A stretch of DNA of 64,000 nucleotides, taken from NCBI GenBank assembly GCA_039090855.1, contig CM076991.1:106466021-106530020 (forward strand). Direction: 5' to 3'. Position numbers and translations under genes: made by a program. Shown here piece by piece: positions 1-10,523 of this stretch (its first letter is position 1; the number at the start of each line of letters is the position of its first letter). This stretch comes from Macrothele yani (taxonomy: Eukaryota > Arthropoda > Arachnida > Araneae > Macrothelidae). A model generated the notes under the pieces. It ran no database searches. It was given only the letters and a program-made list of their open reading frames with translations, and was not told the DNA's origin.

Positions 1-194
1 TACACGCCTTGAAAATGAGTGAAGTTCCCTTTAGGTAAAAAAAAAAAAAAAAACTATCGTTACGTTGAAAAAATTAATTTATCAATTATATGAAACTGAC
101 TTTTATGAAAAATACCTCGCAATATTGTAAAATGAAAGAGGAAAGCATTCGGTTACACATTGCATACCAAACAGACAGCTTTAAGCATATGCTT

Positions 195-280
195 GAGCGT
201 GGCAAATTAGTCCGGTCGCAAGAGAGCTCAGCTGGCATGCGAATGGCCCTGGTTCAAATCCAGTCAGATGCAAACGGGTG
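195..280 (+). repeat. possible tRNA-derived SINE head
   Basis: A GAGCTCAGCTGG stretch near 222 resembles a Pol III A box (the D arm of a tRNA), and GGTTCAAATCC near 251 resembles a B box (the T arm). The spacing is too short for an intact tRNA, so the anticodon arm would be missing. This fits a decayed tRNA-derived SINE. No tail or target duplication was found. Chance resemblance is possible. Confidence 0.3.
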
Positions 281-308
281 TTTTTCCGGTCTGTTGAGAA
301 AATTTCCC

Positions 309-828
309 TAGCGCAGCGCGTTAATTCACAAGTTTCGTAAGGGTAGAAAGAAAAAAAAATTGTAGCTTTGGGAAACTGCGGTTATCCTCGCTTCTTTTTT
401 AATTATAATGGCTACTACTGGCAAATTGGTGGACAAGATTCGGCAAGCCACCAGTTACGTCACGTGGTTGCTGGCTGCCACTAGCGGACCACATAAGGCT
501 AGCCATCATTTCTGGCACGTGCTTGCAGGGTCACTTGTGGCAGCTACTGCCTGTGATGGACCACTGATGGCCCTGTTGTGGCATATGACAACTGATCGGG
601 TGCCAGCTGTTGGCCTGAACTGCTGGCCCTTCTGTTGGCCGCCCGGACATTTTATTGACGGTTCGGCAGCGGCAACATAGTGCTGGGCCAGCAAGACTGT
701 TTTTGCTGGGTAGTACCACAGCTTATCGAAAATCATTTGCTGTCTCCTTACCTCACATGCAAAATCAAATATTCCTTGGAAACAAAAAATCTCTGCTATC
801 TGCACATACGTGTATCATGCAATACATA
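309..828. other. unassigned stretch, GC-rich patch at 408-690
   Basis: No recognisable gene. The patch at 408-690 is rich in TGGC and GGCC steps and is more GC-rich than its surroundings. It is open in one plus-strand frame (90 codons), but the translation has no domain I recognise. It may be an old repeat fragment. Confidence 0.3.
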
Positions 829-2071
829 TACTGAAGTACCAGAAACACTGTTACAGACGAGTTTATGCAAAATACATAAAAACGTCACCTATGCGCGTAC
901 TCGGTTGCGTCCGCCAGTGCGTATATAAAACGATAGACATCCTTGCCAGCTGTCATGGCTGTTTTCGGCATGAGATTGCCAAGTAATAACGATTTAGGCG
1001 ATTTTCAACATGGTGTCATAGTTGGCGCTCGTGAGATGGGCCATAGTATTTCGGAGGTAGAAACGAAGTTCGGAGTTTCACGGACGACCATTGCAAGGGT
1101 GTACCGTGAATACAAGAATTCCGACAAAACCTCCAACCTAATATACCAGTGTGGCCGTAAAAAGACATTGGGTGAACGTGACCATCGTCGGTTGTCAAGA
1201 ATCGTTTCACACGATAGGCGTGCAACACTCTCGCAGGTATATCATCGGAATTCAATGCTGGAGAATCAACAAGCATCAGCGTCCGGACTGTGCAACGTAC
1301 CCTGCAAGATATGGGCTTTGGGAGCCGATGCCCAACTCGAGTCCCCTTGATGGGTGCACAACAAAGAGCTATGCGCTTCGCTTTGGAACGGCAACACCGC
1401 CACTGGACACTTGATGACTGGAAACAAGTAGCCTGGTCTGACGAGTCGCGTTTCCAACTGTATCGGGCAGATGGATGGATTCGTAAGTGGCGCAAACCCC
1501 ATTCATTAACCCATGGATCCCACCTTTCAACGGGGAACTGTACCGTCTGGTGGTGGTGATGGTGGAGGGGGGGTCCGTAATGGTAAGGGGTGTGTTTAGC
1601 TGGACTTCACTGGGATCCCTGGTACGTCTTCAAAAGTTTGTGACCAGCCAACATTATGTGCGCATCCTTTCTGACGAGGTGCACCCGTTCATGTCCTGCA
1701 TTAATGCTAATGGGTTGGGCCTATTACAACAGAACAATGCACCTCCACCCAAGTGTCGGGACGCCACATTATGGTTAAAGAAGCATTCGTCTGAGTTTGG
1801 GGTGTTGTCGTTCCCACCCAAGGTCCCCAGATCTGAACGTGATAGAACACACTTGGGATGGCATGTAACGGGCTATCGAACACAGGAATCCGGGTCCTCG
1901 GAATACACCCAAATTGTTGAACGCTCTGCAGGAAGTATGGTGTGCATTGCCTACAGCATATTTCCAGAAGCTAGTGGAGTCCATGCCCCGTCGTATTTGT
2001 GCAGTCCTGCGCTTCCGTGGGGGACCTACCAAGTATTAGACGGGTGTACCAGGTTTTCTGGCATTTCAGTG
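829..2071 (+). mobile_element. Tc1-like transposon, family Tc1-A, copy 1
   Basis: About 1.24 kb, bounded by imperfect inverted repeats (left CTGAAGTACCAGAAA near 831, right TTTCTGGCATTTCAGTG ending at 2071) next to TA dinucleotides, as expected for Tc1 insertion at TA. A second copy lies at 57497-58695 with better-preserved ends, which confirms the limits. The transposase gene inside is broken, so the copy can only move, if at all, with enzyme supplied elsewhere. Confidence 0.85.
943..2038 (+). pseudogene. Tc1-A transposase, frameshifted
   Basis: This is a dead gene for a Tc1-type DDE transposase, the nuclear enzyme that cuts and pastes the element. The N-terminal paired-like HTH region is readable from 943 to about 1290. 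Frame changes follow near 1290-1350 and 1490-1560. The first catalytic Asp is seen in WSDESRFQL (about 1435-1460). The second block reads QQNNAPP, so the Asp of the usual QQDNAPP has become Asn (near 1735). The third block, around SPDLN and IEH, lies in yet another frame near 1825-1850. Frameshifts plus loss of a catalytic Asp mean no active enzyme. Confidence 0.85.
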
Positions 2072-2073
2072 TA

Positions 2074-2520
2074 TATGCACAACTGAGGATTCTTTGCAGA
2101 AAGAGCTTGATTTTATTAAACGAATTGTAGTACACAGAAGATATAGACCTTCCGTCATAGACAAAGCTATCTAAAAATTTAGGAAAGCGAAGCCCGTCTG
2201 CTCGCTCACGCCGATAGACTTACCAATACAAAAGAACTGGGCGGTTATCCCATATGCTCCTCATATTTGCTTCGGAATTTAAAAAATTCTCAGAAGTTTT
2301 AATTTCAAAGTTATTTTCAAACCCATTAACAAGATGAAAACGGCTGGGCTGGGATACCAAAGGGTTCATTTGCCATCCGCTGACTCCCTGAGAGTACAAA
2401 TGGAAAAAAAACGGCACAGATTTATACACAGAAGTAAGTTTCTCCCAGCCCATTTCTCCCGTGCCATTTAAGACAACTTAAAAGCTTTTCACACACCTAG
2501 AGAACAAAGTGCCGCGGACC
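2074..2520. other. unassigned stretch
   Basis: AT-rich DNA between the Tc1-A copy and the family B repeat. I see no gene, RNA or clear repeat in it. Confidence 0.4.
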
Positions 2521-2529
2521 AGAACAATA

Positions 2530-4330
2530 AACAAGAAAGATGACACCGAATTTTCGGGTGTAATAAGCACGTCTTTTGAATCCGTTCTGACGCAAATTAA
2601 ATTTATCAAAGCTATTCAAAGTCAAAGGAACCGGTATGGAAAACAATAGATCTGACCAAAGAAAGAAGATTTTCAATCCCTCAGATATTGCTGTAAACGG
2701 AATCGTGAGCTTACGAACTCTTAGAAACAGAGATATCGACAAAAATAAGATGTGACTTTACGTCCTCTGGTGGGAAAACCATGCATTATTTTAAAAAGAA
2801 AGTATTTTCAAAAGGTTTATCCGTATAAGCGGTATCGGTCGAAGAAAAAAAAAATTAGTCGAGTTTTCAGGAGCCCAGATTTTGCAACAAATACTTCAGA
2901 AGCAGAAATTAACACATATGACCCCTGGTGGCTAAACCATTCTTTACCAAACATTAGAAATTATGTGAAAAATATTTTCCATCAGGTCTTGTATGCGATA
3001 CAGGAAGAATTTTTCAAATCAGAGCATTAGGAGCAGAAATAACGCAGAAAACGCAATTTATCTTTGTGTCCTCTAGCGGAAAGTGTATGATTTACTTGAA
3101 AATTTTGAATTTATAGGAAAATTTCGCATCGGAAACACTATCCAACAAAGAAGGAATTTTTCAAATCGTACTCTCAGAAGTAGAGATATTGACAAAAATA
3201 AGATATACATCTACGCCCCCTGGCGTTGAAACCATGCATTTTTTCAAGAAGAAAATTTTCCTAAAAGGTTTGTCGACATGAGTAGTATCGGTCAACAAAC
3301 GACATTTTTTTCAGTCGAGAATTTAGAAGCTAATATTTTGCTGCAAATACAACAGAAGCGAGCGGAAATTAAGATTTACGCCCCCTGGTGGTTAAACTAT
3401 TTTTTACAAAAATCAGAAATTATGTGCAAACGATTTCCCATCAGGAGCTGTATCCGGTGCAGAAAAAGTTTTCAAATCGGACATTTAGAAGCGGAGATAT
3501 AGGAGGAAACGCAATTTACCGCTACGCCCCCTAGCGGAAAGTCTATGAATTACTTGAAAATTTTGAAATTATATGAAAAACATGTCACACGGAAAACACT
3601 ATCCAGCAAAGAAGGAATTTTTCAAATCGGACTCCTAGAAGTAGAGATACTGACAAAAATAAGATGTACATCTACGCCCCCTGGCGAAGAAACTGTGGAG
3701 TATTTTAAGAAGAAAATATTCCGAAAAGGTTTATCGATGTAAGTGGCATCAGTCCACGAAAGAATTTTTTAATCGATATTTTAGAAGCTACGATTTTATG
3801 GCAAATACAGCAAAAATTAACACTTACGCCCCCTGGTGGCCAAAGTATTTTTTACCAAAAATTTGAAATTATATGCAAAAGATTTACCATCAGGAGATGT
3901 ATCCGCTGAAGAAAAAATTTTTCAGATCGGTTTTAGAAGAAGAGTTATCGGGGAAAATGTAATATACTTTTACGCCCCCAGCGGAAAATCTATGCGTAAT
4001 TTGAAAAAGTAACTATATCTAAAATACTCTTCGACATAAATGGAATCGAAAGATATAAATTTTTATTCAATCGGATGTTTAGAAGCAAATACGTGGAATG
4101 AAACGTATTTTTGAATTCGACATCATCTGCATTTACGCCCTCTACCGGCGAAATTGTACATCGTAAAAAAAAAAACGAAATAAAGGATCATCATTCTCAT
4201 ATTTCAAGCTTCCCAATGCAAAAATAATTTTTAAAATCGAACTAATAGTTGCTGAGATATTGTGGGTACGGACGGACGGACAAACCGATAAAAGAAGCAC
4301 GATCTTTTTTTACAAAAGACGTGCTATTAA
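2530..4330 (+). mobile_element. Helentron-like non-autonomous repeat, family B
   Basis: The left part holds AGCACGTCTTTT at 2565-2576. The right end is a hairpin at 4296-4325 whose 3' arm, AAAAGACGTGCT, is the exact reverse complement of that left motif. Just before the hairpin is a run of GGAC repeats followed by AAA (4269-4284). Between lie about ten ~150-bp units. This arrangement (5' subterminal repeat, tandem core, terminal stem-loop) is that described for Helentron/DINE-type rolling-circle elements. No Rep/helicase gene is present, so it would be non-autonomous. A solo left end of the same family lies at 9984-10032. The exact left end is uncertain. Confidence 0.6.
2750..4150 (+). repeat. 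tandem repeat, ~150-bp units in a three-unit higher-order pattern
   Basis: The motif CGCCCCCTGG or a close variant recurs near 2761, 2921, 3069, 3214, 3379, 3525, 3675, 3828, 3973 and 4136. Three unit types alternate (CTGGCG, CTGGTGG, CTAGCGG), so equivalent units are about 450-461 bp apart. The array forms the core of the family B element. Confidence 0.85.
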
Positions 4331-4848
4331 AAAGATCGTCTGCGAGCGGGTGGCTCGGTTAACAACAGCGGAAATTATTCAATCTTATCCTGCTGCTGTA
4401 TGTTGTGGGATTTCCAAACGAGAAAGACACCGTACAGAGACAGTTTTGCTCATAAAAAAAAGACAAAACCCTGCTCGACCCGTGTCTGTTTTACATTAAA
4501 TATTGAAGGCCCGGGCCCGGCCCGGTTTCCCAACTTAGACATGAGCAAAGGCCCGACCAGGCCCGGGAATGTGCAGACCTCGGTGAGTAAATACTAAGTT
4601 TAGTATGTACCTGAAATTTTGTTTTTTTATACTACGTATAACATCATCAGCATCGCGTTAAATCTACATGTATGGAACGTTTCAGCAAAATTTCTGCAAA
4701 GCGCTTCAAAATTTGCGCTCCCCCCCCATACGACCCTTAGCCTCCCTAACAGCACACCCAGTTCTGAACTTCGATTTCGCCAGTCTTTGTGAGTATGCAG
4801 AACGAGTAGATAAAAAAACAACAACTAGGAAACAACAATTGGCTTCAA
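4331..4848. other. unassigned stretch with GGCCCGGGCCCGG motif
   Basis: There is no gene. A short GC-rich run of alternating GGCCC and CGGGC steps at 4508-4525 resembles terminal sequences of some hAT-type elements. Similar motifs recur at 33697-33712 and 48895-48955, each shortly before a family A repeat. Function is unknown. Confidence 0.35.
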
Positions 4849-5276
4849 TGAATGAAATACGGTATTACACCTTTGTACAATACAAGTTTTGAAGTTCCGA
4901 ATCCGTTTACTGATGTAAATATGACATGAATGGTAAGTCCGATAATATCTGAACACTTGAAAATTTCGTCGTTCAGTGGCGGACATCGAGCCCGCGTCTC
5001 CTGGCTTGCGCCCGAGTATGCTAACCACTGCATCACCCAGAACGTCCATGTTTCTAATTTCAGATTAATTTGAATGTAACCATCACAGGATTCGCTAGTC
5101 AAAGCAACCGGCATCCGGGAGGTGTACTGGTTAGCATACTCGGGCGCAGCCCGCATGTTCGATTCCCGTTACTGGACGACGACATTTTCAAGTTTTCGGG
5201 TATCACCTGACTTACTATTCATGTCATATTTACATCAGTAAACGTATTCCACAACTTCAAATTCGTATTGAACAAT
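4849..5276. mobile_element. fold-back element with tRNA-like sequence in both arms, copy 1
   Basis: The outer sequence at 4849-5055 is repeated in inverted orientation at about 5085-5276 (for example ACAATACAAGTTTTGAAG at the left and its diverged complement at the right). Each arm holds a tRNA-like block: on the plus strand at 5125-5173, GGTTAGCATACTCGGGCGC followed by a B box-like TTCGATTCC; on the minus strand at 4976-5045, its counterpart. So it is either a fold-back transposon carrying tRNA-like sequence, or two SINEs joined head to head. A second, split copy lies at 21403-23345. Confidence 0.65.
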
Positions 5277-5691
5277 TGGCAGTGGCGTATCTTGAGTCCC
5301 AGACCTGGACCTTCCCCCCCCCAGCACTGTTTTTTAAAAATTGCGAATATTTTTTTAATTGTTAAGTAATAGAAGTAACATTTTTTCTAAATTTTAGGTA
5401 CATGCTATTGCTAACATGATACCAAAAAATTATGAGGATTAGGATTTCAACACTTATTTGCACACGAAATCCATTCTTCTTTCCTTTTGTGTGAACTTGA
5501 GTGTTACGTTTTCCAAAAAAAATTTCTTCCGAGAACTTTTTCATATTTAAAAATGATGTTTTTCTCTATTAACAAACCAGCCAACTTCCTCGAATGTACA
5601 TGTCTTTTTATGGCTCTAAGATATATCTTGATTCTTTTGAATACGGAAAAACTTCTTTCGGCAGTTGCAGTTGTTGATGAACTATTTAATA

Positions 5692-7183
5692 CACTGGCGT
5701 GCAAAAATAAAGGACGAGACGGTTTTTCGAATGTAACGTCGTGCAGAAGGGCTCCACATCGACTCAAATCATACCATAAGATCCCCAAGATGTAAGAATA
5801 TGGGACAAGTGAGCAAAATCGTCCAAACAAGGAATCCAAAGGATACAAAGGCACTTTATTGCAAAGGTAGCTTCGAGCACAACTGGACAGAAGACAGAAA
5901 CGTCCATGTGACAGGCTGATGCCAAGAAAAATCCAGTCTTTAGTAGGGGATATGATCACCCCTGACTGCGTTGCAGGATTTACAACGTCTGGTCATGCTG
6001 AGGACGAGGTTTTCAAGGAGCTGTTGAGGCATCGCGGCCCATTCCTCTTGTAGCGCCAATCGCAGCTGCAGAATCGTTGCTGGCGGCTGGTGACGTGTTG
6101 CCAAGCGTCTCCCGAGAAGATCCCACACGTTTTCGATTGGATTTAGGTCCGGGGACCTTGCAGGCCAATCCATGCGTTGAATATCTTCACTCTCCAACAG
6201 CTCTGCGACAGCCACTGTACGATGAGGTGTAGCGTTGTCGTCCACGAAGAGGAACTCAGGACCCACAGCACCTCTAAACAGACGCACGTGAGGCAGGAGA
6301 ACCTCGGTATAATAGCGGACACCAGTGACTGAACCTCCTTGGAAGATGTGGGAGTCAGTACGGCTACCAAGCATGATACCGCCCCAAACGAGAACTCCGC
6401 CACCACCAAACCGGCCCCTTTCGATGATGTTGGAGGTGTGATTGCGTGTTCCCTGCTCTCTCCAGATGTGTATACGTCCAGAATAGCTCGTCAGACTAAA
6501 TCGGCCCTCATCCGTAAAGAGAACTTGACCCCATTGTTGTTGTGTCCAGTTCTTGTGTTAATGGCACCAAAGAAACCGCCGTCTCGGATGAGCAGGCGTT
6601 ATTGGCACACACCACACTGGTCGTCATGCAAATAGACAAATCGGTAAAGCGCGATAACGGACGTCCAGTTGTCTGTCGCATTTTCCTTGCGATTTCTCCC
6701 GCTGTCTGCCGTCTGTCTCCTCGCCTGTAGGACAATATATCCCAACCTCGGACAGCTGTTCCTGTAGTTTGAAATGCTCTTCAAGCTCGTGAAAGGATGC
6801 TGTGAGTGATCCCGAACTCCTCGGCCACACCAGTCACACTTCGACCTTCTTCCAACTTTCCAATGACGCAACCTCGGGTAGTCATCCACATGTCGTCTAC
6901 TGGATTACCTGTTGGCCATATCACACGGTGGTAGCAACTGGACGTCGTTCAAACCGATGTACACTGTGCAATAGCTTTCAACAAATTGCTGAGCGTACAC
7001 TGCCCGTGTGCTTTATACCCCTTCCGACACCCCCACCCCCCCCACGTCATGCTGCATATATGCGCATGCCCTACCGTACTGGACTCTAGTCTATCTCCTG
7101 AGTGGTCTTTCAGTTCGTTCTGACTGCTCGTTCCGCTGTTATGCTAATTTCTCCTCTTCGTACTTAATTTTTGCACACCAGTG
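5692..7183 (-). mobile_element. Tc1-like transposon, family Tc1-B, copy 1
   Basis: Ends CACTGGCGTGCAAAAAT (5692) and TTTTTGCACACCAGTG (to 7183) are inverted repeats flanked on both sides by TA, a textbook Tc1 insertion into the hAT remnant. The transposase reads on the minus strand. A second copy is at 30535-32085. Confidence 0.9.
5940..6900 (-). pseudogene. Tc1-B transposase, frameshifted
   Basis: The C-terminal half (6374-5940) is open and shows the second catalytic block as FLFVDDNATPHR and the third as ARSPDLNPIENVWD, so the Glu is kept. The N-terminal half (about 6890-6500) is split among frames: HTH and linker pieces can be matched to the better copy at 31870-31247. The first catalytic Asp region is not in one clean frame. 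The gene is dead because of frameshifts, but two of three catalytic residues survive. It belongs to the DD34E Tc1 group of nuclear cut-and-paste transposases. Confidence 0.8.
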
Positions 7184-7450
7184 TATTAGATCTGCTTATT
7201 TGTGCGCCTCAATAAACACTATGTCCACTTATTCAACTTTAAATAACAAGTAAGGTCTCTTACTGATTGGGTTTGTATTCATCAAGGAAATAAAACACCT
7301 TCAGTTCATTTTTTAATCGAGCTGTGTCAAATTTTGAAGCATAGAGTTCTTTAAGCTCTGATAGTAGATGTTCAGGAAAGCTTTCACAAAATTTATCAAA
7401 ACAGTTCAAATCCAACAAAGCCACGAATTTAAGATATAATATCACTGATT

Positions 7451-7898
7451 TTTAATTCATTGACACTTCACACAAACTGAAACATCTCTCGCGAAACACG
7501 CGCTGGAAGCATGAAGGGACTGAGGTAGTCCGAAGTCTTCTTTTTTCGGAGCGAACCCTTGGCCAAAGCAATGGCCACTCACGAGCTCCGTAGCTCATTC
7601 ATGTTGTCATGGAAACGCTAGCAGGAGATAGTATTGAAGGTCTTCGCATCAGAACAGCGAAGTCTCTCGAAGACCTATTTGCGTTACGTTGATGCCGTTG
7701 GTCATCGCTCGCCAGGCTGATTCTCATAATCGAAAGAAGCAAATCCGCTCGTGTTTTTTTCGCACCAAAAGCATTGCCTTAATACCGTTGATAATTAACT
7801 TTTATTTGTTTATATTCAATTAACTTTTATTTGTGCATTCTCTGGGCTTCGCAGGTAGCCTCGAATATATGGAACTGACAATTGGCTTTTTTTCCCCA
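7451..7898. other. unassigned stretch
   Basis: I see no gene. It may include more of the hAT element upstream of the readable transposase segment, but the translation is not recognisable. The sequence GGAACTGACAA near 7870 recurs as AGAACTGACAA at 9003, just outside the next element. Confidence 0.3.
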
Positions 7899-7900
7899 TA

Positions 7901-9001
7901 CACTGTAAAAAATTGCAGGTTCAAATTACGATAGATACACCGGCAGCTGAGTGGCCAGTCAGTAAACCGTAATGTTACAGTACCATACCGTAATGTTCAA
8001 TAACATGTCTAATGACCGGGAAATAAAAACCTCTAATGACCATAATGTTCATTAACATGTCTAATGACAAATAAATAATAATACATGCTATGTCCATTAA
8101 CATGTCTAATGGGAAATAAAAACAACTAATGCCGTAATGTTCATTAATATGTCTAATGACCACAAATAAATAATATGTCAACTGACCGGGAAATAAAAAC
8201 ATTTTGCCCATAGAGGTGTTGCCAGTCGACTGATTGTACATGAAAAAAGATATATATTCACTTCAACCGGCTGGAACAAATTAACTCGGGGTTAACAAAA
8301 TAGGTTTCAATCAGCTCGAACGAATATATTTGCTGTCTAAAAAGTGGGCCGAACGCGACAGAAATAAGTGACCCTGCGCATCAGAAAGCGTTACCTTAGG
8401 TTTGTCATTTTAAGTGGTTGGGAGTATGACTGGCATTAATCCTTGCTGTCTCATTACCTTTTCCTCTAAGAATACTATAAAAAAGGCGACGAGCCTAAGA
8501 AAGGAGAGAAAAGATGTTTGAGTAACTTGTTTCTACCCAGTGGCATGATGTCTGTGTCCGGGGGACTACTTCCCAATCATTTCTTGGGTAATGGAAGGGA
8601 GAATAAATGACTATAGGAATCAGACTACTTACTGTAAGACTAAGGACTGTAAAGGAGCACTTGCAACCAGCGACAGATTTATAGTCGATACTCCTGAGAT
8701 GGAGGGAAAGGAATTGTTTTACCGTAGCGTGCGTATAACCCGGTCGCTATTCGAACACTTCTGTTTGAGGAGAGCAGGGAAATTTGGGAAACTTTTGGTT
8801 CTGGTACATCGGCCGCTTAAAGGGTTAAGAAAAACGTTGCCAGATTGTCAAGGTTAAAATACAGTAACAGTTTATACACCGTGAACATGTAGTTTGTCTA
8901 CTGCAAATTTATGGTTGACCGCCAGGTGGCGTGCTTACAATCTGTAAACCGTCTTAATCCGGGTCAAAAAAACTGACTATTCACGGAAATTTTTTACAGT
9001 G
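7901..9001. mobile_element. non-autonomous element with CACTGTAAAAAATT ends
   Basis: The inverted ends CACTGTAAAAAATT (7901-7914) and AATTTTTTACAGTG (8988-9001) are perfect, and each is flanked by TA. The interior is about 1.1 kb. It holds a short tandem repeat, and an 88-codon open stretch (8591-8857) that matches nothing I know. The same terminal sequence starts several other repeats in the window (18062, 26573, 34730, 55132). Superfamily unknown; TA flanks would fit a TA-targeting DNA transposon. Confidence 0.65.
7972..8205. repeat. imperfect tandem repeat
   Basis: The phrase AATGTTCATTAACATGTCTAATGAC followed by an AAATAAA-rich spacer recurs about four times with 55-65-bp spacing. The units are partly decayed. 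The array lies inside the element with CACTGTAAAAAATT ends. Confidence 0.75.
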
Positions 9002-9003
9002 TA

Positions 9004-9983
9004 GAACTGACAAGACTTTTGATACAAAAAATGCTTCGAATGTAACAGGATTTTAATCTTCCTAGTATCAATCAATTTCAACATTTCCTTTTTCAAGCAG
9101 TTTTTAGAAAGATTACTGCACGGTGTAAGACAACTGAGGGATCGTTGATAGTTGAATTTCCTTCCTCGAAAATTCGCGAGTCGTGTTTTACTCGTTGGCT
9201 CTTCCGAAGTCTTAGATGATGTCTCTCCGAACAAATTCGCTGTCACGTCGCATACCTAATAGCAACGATATGTTACAAATATTTTAATAACACGCTGCAG
9301 GAACCTCCATGTGTGTGGCGTACAATTTTCAGAGCGCAAACAAATAGCTTAACTGAAACATAAATCTTCTGTTCCACTCTGCCTTCGGTGACAAAGAACA
9401 CGGAATTTCATCCACGAATTTAGGAATGCTTGTCTTGTGACCACTGATTGCGTTTTGGCAACAACCGTCGTTAGAAATGTCAGCCTTCGGAGTAACGGAT
9501 TCCGTAAAACCCAATTTAGGAATTTCAAGCTGGGAACAAGAGCATCCATCACGAAAAACAAAAACAATATGGCTGACGAATATCCCTAATGGCCCCTTGC
9601 ATCAGTCAGAGGTTGACCCCGATGTCAGGACAAGTGATTTATGGGTGGGACGGTAACGATGGTTGGGTAGACACTCGGGCGAGAGGGACAGGGCGAAAAA
9701 GATATGGAGCGAAACATCGAAGGTGACAGTCGTGGGTCAGTACCACCTAGTTACAAGAGTTAGTTGAAATAATTAGCAACGTGAATTCCCTTTCTTTGGC
9801 ATAGTCCACGAATTCACAAGCACGAACACAGATATAATGTTTCCAAGAGATGTTTTCTTAAAGTGTCACATTCAATGCTCCAAAACATACTAAATTAACT
9901 TCCAATGGGAGGGATATGCGGGGGAATGCTGAAAAAGTACAGTAAATGATAACACCACCAAAGTAAAAAAAAAAAAGAGACAT
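9004..9983. other. unassigned stretch
   Basis: There is no recognisable gene. A minus-strand open stretch at 9246-8977 (89 codons, Ser/Lys-rich) runs into the neighbouring element and matches no family I know. It could be chance or a fragment of an exon. Confidence 0.3.
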
Positions 9984-10032
9984 ACGAAAGATGACACCAA
10001 ATTCCCGAGTACCATGAGCACGACTTTTTAAT
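9984..10032 (+). repeat. solo left end of family B
   Basis: GAAAGATGACACC near 9987 followed by GAGCACGACTTTTTAAT at 10015-10031 matches the left end of the family B repeat at 2538-2578 with a few differences. No units or hairpin follow, so this is a truncated copy. Confidence 0.6.
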
Positions 10033-10523
10033 CATTCATACATACAATACATACAATGAGAGCCCATTTAAGAAGAAGGGGGGGGGGGGCAACCCATGGC
10101 CCCGCATTTTCAAGGGGCCTTAGACTTATACAGGATGCTTGTATAATTTTACAGAATTCTACAGTTTCTTTTTCTTTCTTTTCCTTTTTTTTTTTTTTTC
10201 GATAGCACCGTGAAAATTATAAGAAACTGCCTTGTGAAAAACATTTTCTATTTCCTTCCCCTTTTTTAAGGGAGTCCGCAAAAGATAGAGTCGGCCCCAG
10301 TGTATCCTCAAATCTTTCCAAAGCGTTACATAAATTGTTGTACACATCTGTAATTGGGGGAAATTTTCATACATTAAGAATTCGTTTGAATCGAGATTGA
10401 GAAGAACTGAACTGGTGACCATTTTATGACCATGTATTTGTTACATTTTCTTGCTAACACTGATTCGTCCATGAATCATGAGATACACACTTCAATACGG
10501 CGGGGATATTTTTATGGCTTCCT
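10033..10523. other. unassigned stretch with G-run and pyrimidine tract
   Basis: Contains a run of about 10 G at 10080-10089 and a T/C tract at 10165-10200. No gene was found. Confidence 0.35.

Larger units (their letters stand above)
5504..7445 (-). pseudogene. hAT (ZMYM1-like) transposase C-terminal part, split by Tc1-B
   Basis: The minus-strand sequence at 7445-7260 encodes a segment with FDTARLKNELKVFYFLDEY. At 5691-5504 it continues with the hAT C-terminal dimerisation motif TTATAERSFSVFKRIKIYLR. This order is that of ZMYM1-like hAT transposases, nuclear DDE enzymes; their C-terminus mediates dimerisation. Only the C-terminal part is present. The gene is physically split by a 1.5-kb Tc1 copy at 5692-7183, and stop codons follow. 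The downstream 3' end is shared with the solo fragment at 46453-46738. Confidence 0.75.
5280..7450 (-). mobile_element. hAT transposon remnant (ZMYM1-like), interrupted by Tc1-B
   Basis: The left end CAGTGGCGTATCTTGAG at 5284 resembles a hAT terminal repeat and recurs at 46454. The element reads on the minus strand. Its 3' part lies at 5280-5691 and its continuation at 7184-7450, with a Tc1-B copy between them at a TA. The far end was not identified. Confidence 0.65.

Noticed and set aside
408..680. 90-codon open stretch as a gene
   Set aside because: No domain, no matching splice or promoter evidence, and compositional repetition of TGGC explains the openness.
2752..3742. Short open frames in the family B array
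   Set aside because: They recur with the tandem units and have no conserved start or domain.
8591..8857. 88-codon frame as the transposase of the CACTGTAAAAAATT element
   Set aside because: Too short and without DDE or HTH motifs.
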